Positions 62,223-64,000 of a stretch of 64,000 nucleotides of DNA are shown here, piece by piece. The notes beneath the pieces were generated by a model. That model did no database searches and was not told the origin of the DNA. It was given only the letters and a program-made list of their open reading frames with translations. Location of the stretch: the NCBI GenBank assembly GCA_945901855.1, contig CAMDLT010000001.1, positions 62,001 through 126,000 of the forward strand, in the 5' to 3' direction. The stretch's first letter is position 1, and every line of letters starts with the position of its first letter. Position numbers and translations under genes: made by a program. Origin of the DNA: Asaia bogorensis (GTDB lineage Bacteria; Pseudomonadota; Alphaproteobacteria; CACIAM-22H2).

Positions 62223-63635
62223 TTAAACTCTGGCGGATGGGTCCGCACGCATATCCGCATGCCAGCCCGAGGTACCAAGACTCGTCTTCAGTGCGGCCGA
62301 TTCGCCCGTCGTCAAATCGATTTTGCCCGGATTGAGCAACCCGTGCGGGTCCATGCGCCGCGCGAACGCAAAATCCGCATCGGTGAGCGTTTTGATGCCG
62401 ACATTGCGAATCGACGTGGTGTGTGAGTTTGCCACTTGTCCGCCTGCGGCTTGTACTTGCGCGACGATTGCGGCCATTTGCGCCTCGTTCTCGTAGACGA
62501 ACAACGGCGATCCGACCGCGACCAAGCGCCCCTGCGCTTTCTGGAACTCGAGCCGGAACGGCAGCCGCCCCGCAAACTGCGGATGCAGTCCGCCAATCTG
62601 GGCACACAAATCAGGGGCGGCGAACATCGTTTGCACGCTGGTGAATTTTGGATTGCTCTTCTGGACTTGCAGCAGACTATGGCCGTAGCAGAATTTGTAG
62701 AGCGGCTCGCCGTAAGGTCCGTTGCCCTCAAATGCCGAATGGGCAAGCCTGCCGCGAAACGCGCCGACCAGTTCGACGAGCTCGTCCAAATGTTGAGCCG
62801 CGACCATCGTATTCAGCATCGTGTGCCCGGCCGGTACCAATCCCGCCAAACCCGCCATCAATGTCGGAATCGGCCATTCTTGCAGCGACAAAGCTTTCAA
62901 CAGCAGCCCATCTTCGTGGCCGAGCCGCACGGCGCAGGCCAGTGCGGATGCAAAATCAGGAAAGCAAAAGATCGCTTCGTGCCAGTCCCAAGCGGGTGCC
63001 AAGGGCATTTCGATTTCGACGATCAGCCCGTTGGTGCCGTAGGCATGGTGGGCGAGCAGCACGTCGTGCCCGCGAAGCTCGACATAGCGCGGGTTTTCTT
63101 CGACGCTCAAAAGCCCGATCGACGCGATATTGCCGCGATCGCGCAGCAATCCCCATCGGATGCTGCCGATGCCGCCCGATCCGCCGGCGACAAAACCGGC
63201 TAACGTCGAATCGTGGCGCGTCGAAGGATGGATGCGCAACTCGACGCCATCTTTGCGCAGATCGTTGTCGAGCGCTGCCATGTTCGTACCCGATAGGGCG
63301 CGCATGCGGGTGCGGTCGCTGCCGACAATGCCCGCATAATTGCGAAAATCGACCAGCACGCCGCCTGCCAGCGGCACGCTTTGGCCGTAATTGGCCGTGC
63401 CGCCGCCGCGCGCGATGAGCGGCACGCGGTGCCGGACGGCAGCTTTTATGATCGTGACGATTTCGGCGCGATCGCGCGGAGCGACGGCGCCGTCGGCCAC
63501 GCGCCCGCGCAAGGATTTGCGCAGCAACGGGCTGACCGTCGACCAATCGCGGCTCATCGCCTTCAAGGTCTGCGGATCGTCGACGAAGGCGAGGCCGTCG
63601 AGGTCGGCGCGAAAAGCGGCCAGATCGGGTTTCAT
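62223..63635 (-). CDS. FAD-binding oxidoreductase, PCMH/vanillyl-alcohol oxidase type
   Basis: 470 residues. The FAD domain shows HRVPLIARGGGTANYGQSVP and GGVLVDFRNYAGIV, then STLAGFVAGGSGGIGSIRWG (the PCMH pyrophosphate loop). The C-terminus MDPHGLLNPGKIDL is the standard end of GlcD/VAO proteins. It oxidises a hydroxy acid, alcohol or similar substrate. No Fe-S partner (GlcF) is adjacent. I start at MKPDLAAF (63635); the open frame upstream overlaps the divergent ABC gene. Confidence 0.92.
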   Translation of the reverse strand: MKPDLAAFRADLDGLAFVDDPQTLKAMSRDWSTVSPLLRKSLRGRVADGAVAPRDRAEIVTIIKAAVRHRVPLIARGGGTANYGQSVPLAGGVLVDFRNYAGIVGSDRTRMRALSGTNMAALDNDLRKDGVELRIHPSTRHDSTLAGFVAGGSGGIGSIRWGLLRDRGNIASIGLLSVEENPRYVELRGHDVLLAHHAYGTNGLIVEIEMPLAPAWDWHEAIFCFPDFASALACAVRLGHEDGLLLKALSLQEWPIPTLMAGLAGLVPAGHTMLNTMVAAQHLDELVELVGAFRGRLAHSAFEGNGPYGEPLYKFCYGHSLLQVQKSNPKFTSVQTMFAAPDLCAQIGGLHPQFAGRLPFRLEFQKAQGRLVAVGSPLFVYENEAQMAAIVAQVQAAGGQVANSHTTSIRNVGIKTLTDADFAFARRMDPHGLLNPGKIDLTTGESAALKTSLGTSGWHADMRADPSARV

Positions 63636-63722
63636 CGTCCCCGGCCATGCAACATCGACGCCATCAGTGGCACAAAGTTTGCTGAAAGAGACAATGTTGG
63701 CCCCTTTCCAAGGAGTGCTTCG

Positions 63723-64000
63723 ATGATCGCCCGCTACGCAAAAATTTTGGCAGCGCTGGCCGTGTTGGCGGCGCCTGCGACCGTGCAAGCCCAAGAAAAG
63801 ATGACCTTCTTGAGCAGCTGGCGTGCCCAGGCCGAACATGGCGGCTACTACCAAGCCGTCGCGACGGGGCTCTACAAAGCATGCGGCTTGGATGTGTCGA
63901 TCAGGATGGGCGGCCCCGGTACGGACGCCAAAGCGCTGCTTGCGGGCGGGGCAGTCGACGGCATCATGGGCTCCTTTACGGACGATCCGTTCCGTTTGAA
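63723..64000 (+). CDS. ABC transporter substrate-binding protein, NMT1/SsuA type (partial)
   Basis: The first 92 codons are present; the gene runs off the right edge. A Sec signal peptide (about 1-23, ending TVQAQ) precedes MTFLSSWRAQAEHGGYYQAVATGLYKACGLDVSIRMGG, the usual start of NMT1/SsuA-like periplasmic binding proteins for sulfonates, nitrate or pyrimidine-type ligands. It continues with DAKALLAGGAVDGIMGSF. Divergent from the FAD oxidase (87 nt). It is the protein class that would pair with a permease like the one at 548-1321. Confidence 0.9.
   Translation, partial: MIARYAKILAALAVLAAPATVQAQEKMTFLSSWRAQAEHGGYYQAVATGLYKACGLDVSIRMGGPGTDAKALLAGGAVDGIMGSFTDDPFRL

Overview
The window is GC-rich chromosomal DNA from an alphaproteobacterium, most like a Rhodospirillales-type or rhizobia-related lineage. 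The markers are a fused anthranilate synthase TrpE(G) behind a Trp-rich leader peptide, a GapR (DUF2312) gene, the long fused indolepyruvate ferredoxin oxidoreductase, a petP/petR-like MarR and OmpR pair beside a branched-chain aminotransferase, and a glycerate kinase/pyruvate kinase pair arranged like ttuD/ttuE. Genes are dense, and many neighbours overlap by ATGA, GTGA or TGATG. I see no rRNA, tRNA, CRISPR array, insertion sequence or phage gene. The only stretch over 300 nt without a gene is 48428-48814.

Layout. 1-16.6 kb is catabolism and transport: the end of xdhC, a RidA protein, an ABC permease, a WecA/WbpL-type sugar-phosphate transferase, an amidase, a molybdopterin oxidoreductase, the fused remains of a TetR/SDR pair, an intact SDR, a GlcG-like protein, an operon of an IlvD/Edd dehydratase with a TAXI-TRAP transporter, an M20 hydrolase, a TPR-glycosyltransferase fusion and a GntR regulator. 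16.6-24.8 kb holds an ABC1 kinase coupled to a PepF peptidase, an acyl-CoA ligase operon that includes a dual-BON lipoprotein, and a nucleotide-sugar epimerase. 24.9-31 kb covers aromatic amino acids: trpL-trpE(G) and the indolepyruvate oxidoreductase. 31-43.8 kb holds a low-GC DUF429 gene, gapR, DUF1244, a carboxylate-amine ligase with an N-formylglutamate amidohydrolase, glycerate and pyruvate kinases, dps, a four-gene operon (aminotransferase, PanE-like reductase, ABC exporter, hydratase-like protein), a DUF305 protein and a quinone reductase.

43.9-54.3 kb combines nucleotide excision repair with cofactor synthesis. uvrB, an MFS transporter, folM-like and folB genes are joined by ATGA overlaps. 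An AT-rich gap follows, then uvrC, pgsA, mobB, moeA, moaD, moaE and a small membrane protein. 54.3-60.8 kb contains a branched-chain aminotransferase, MarR regulator, two-component pair, release factor 3 and an unknown one-helix membrane protein. 60.8-64 kb contains a cold-shock gene with its terminator, an FAD-oxidase/aldose-epimerase operon and the start of an ABC substrate-binding protein.

The most interesting signals are regulatory or relic structures. They are a probably leaderless trpL with mutually exclusive hairpins, a palindrome like an Irr/Fur-family site inside the dps promoter, collapsed TetR and SDR genes joined at one breakpoint, several long perfect hairpins at gene ends, and a TPR-glycosyltransferase fusion. 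All family calls come from reading translated sequence; no database search was run.
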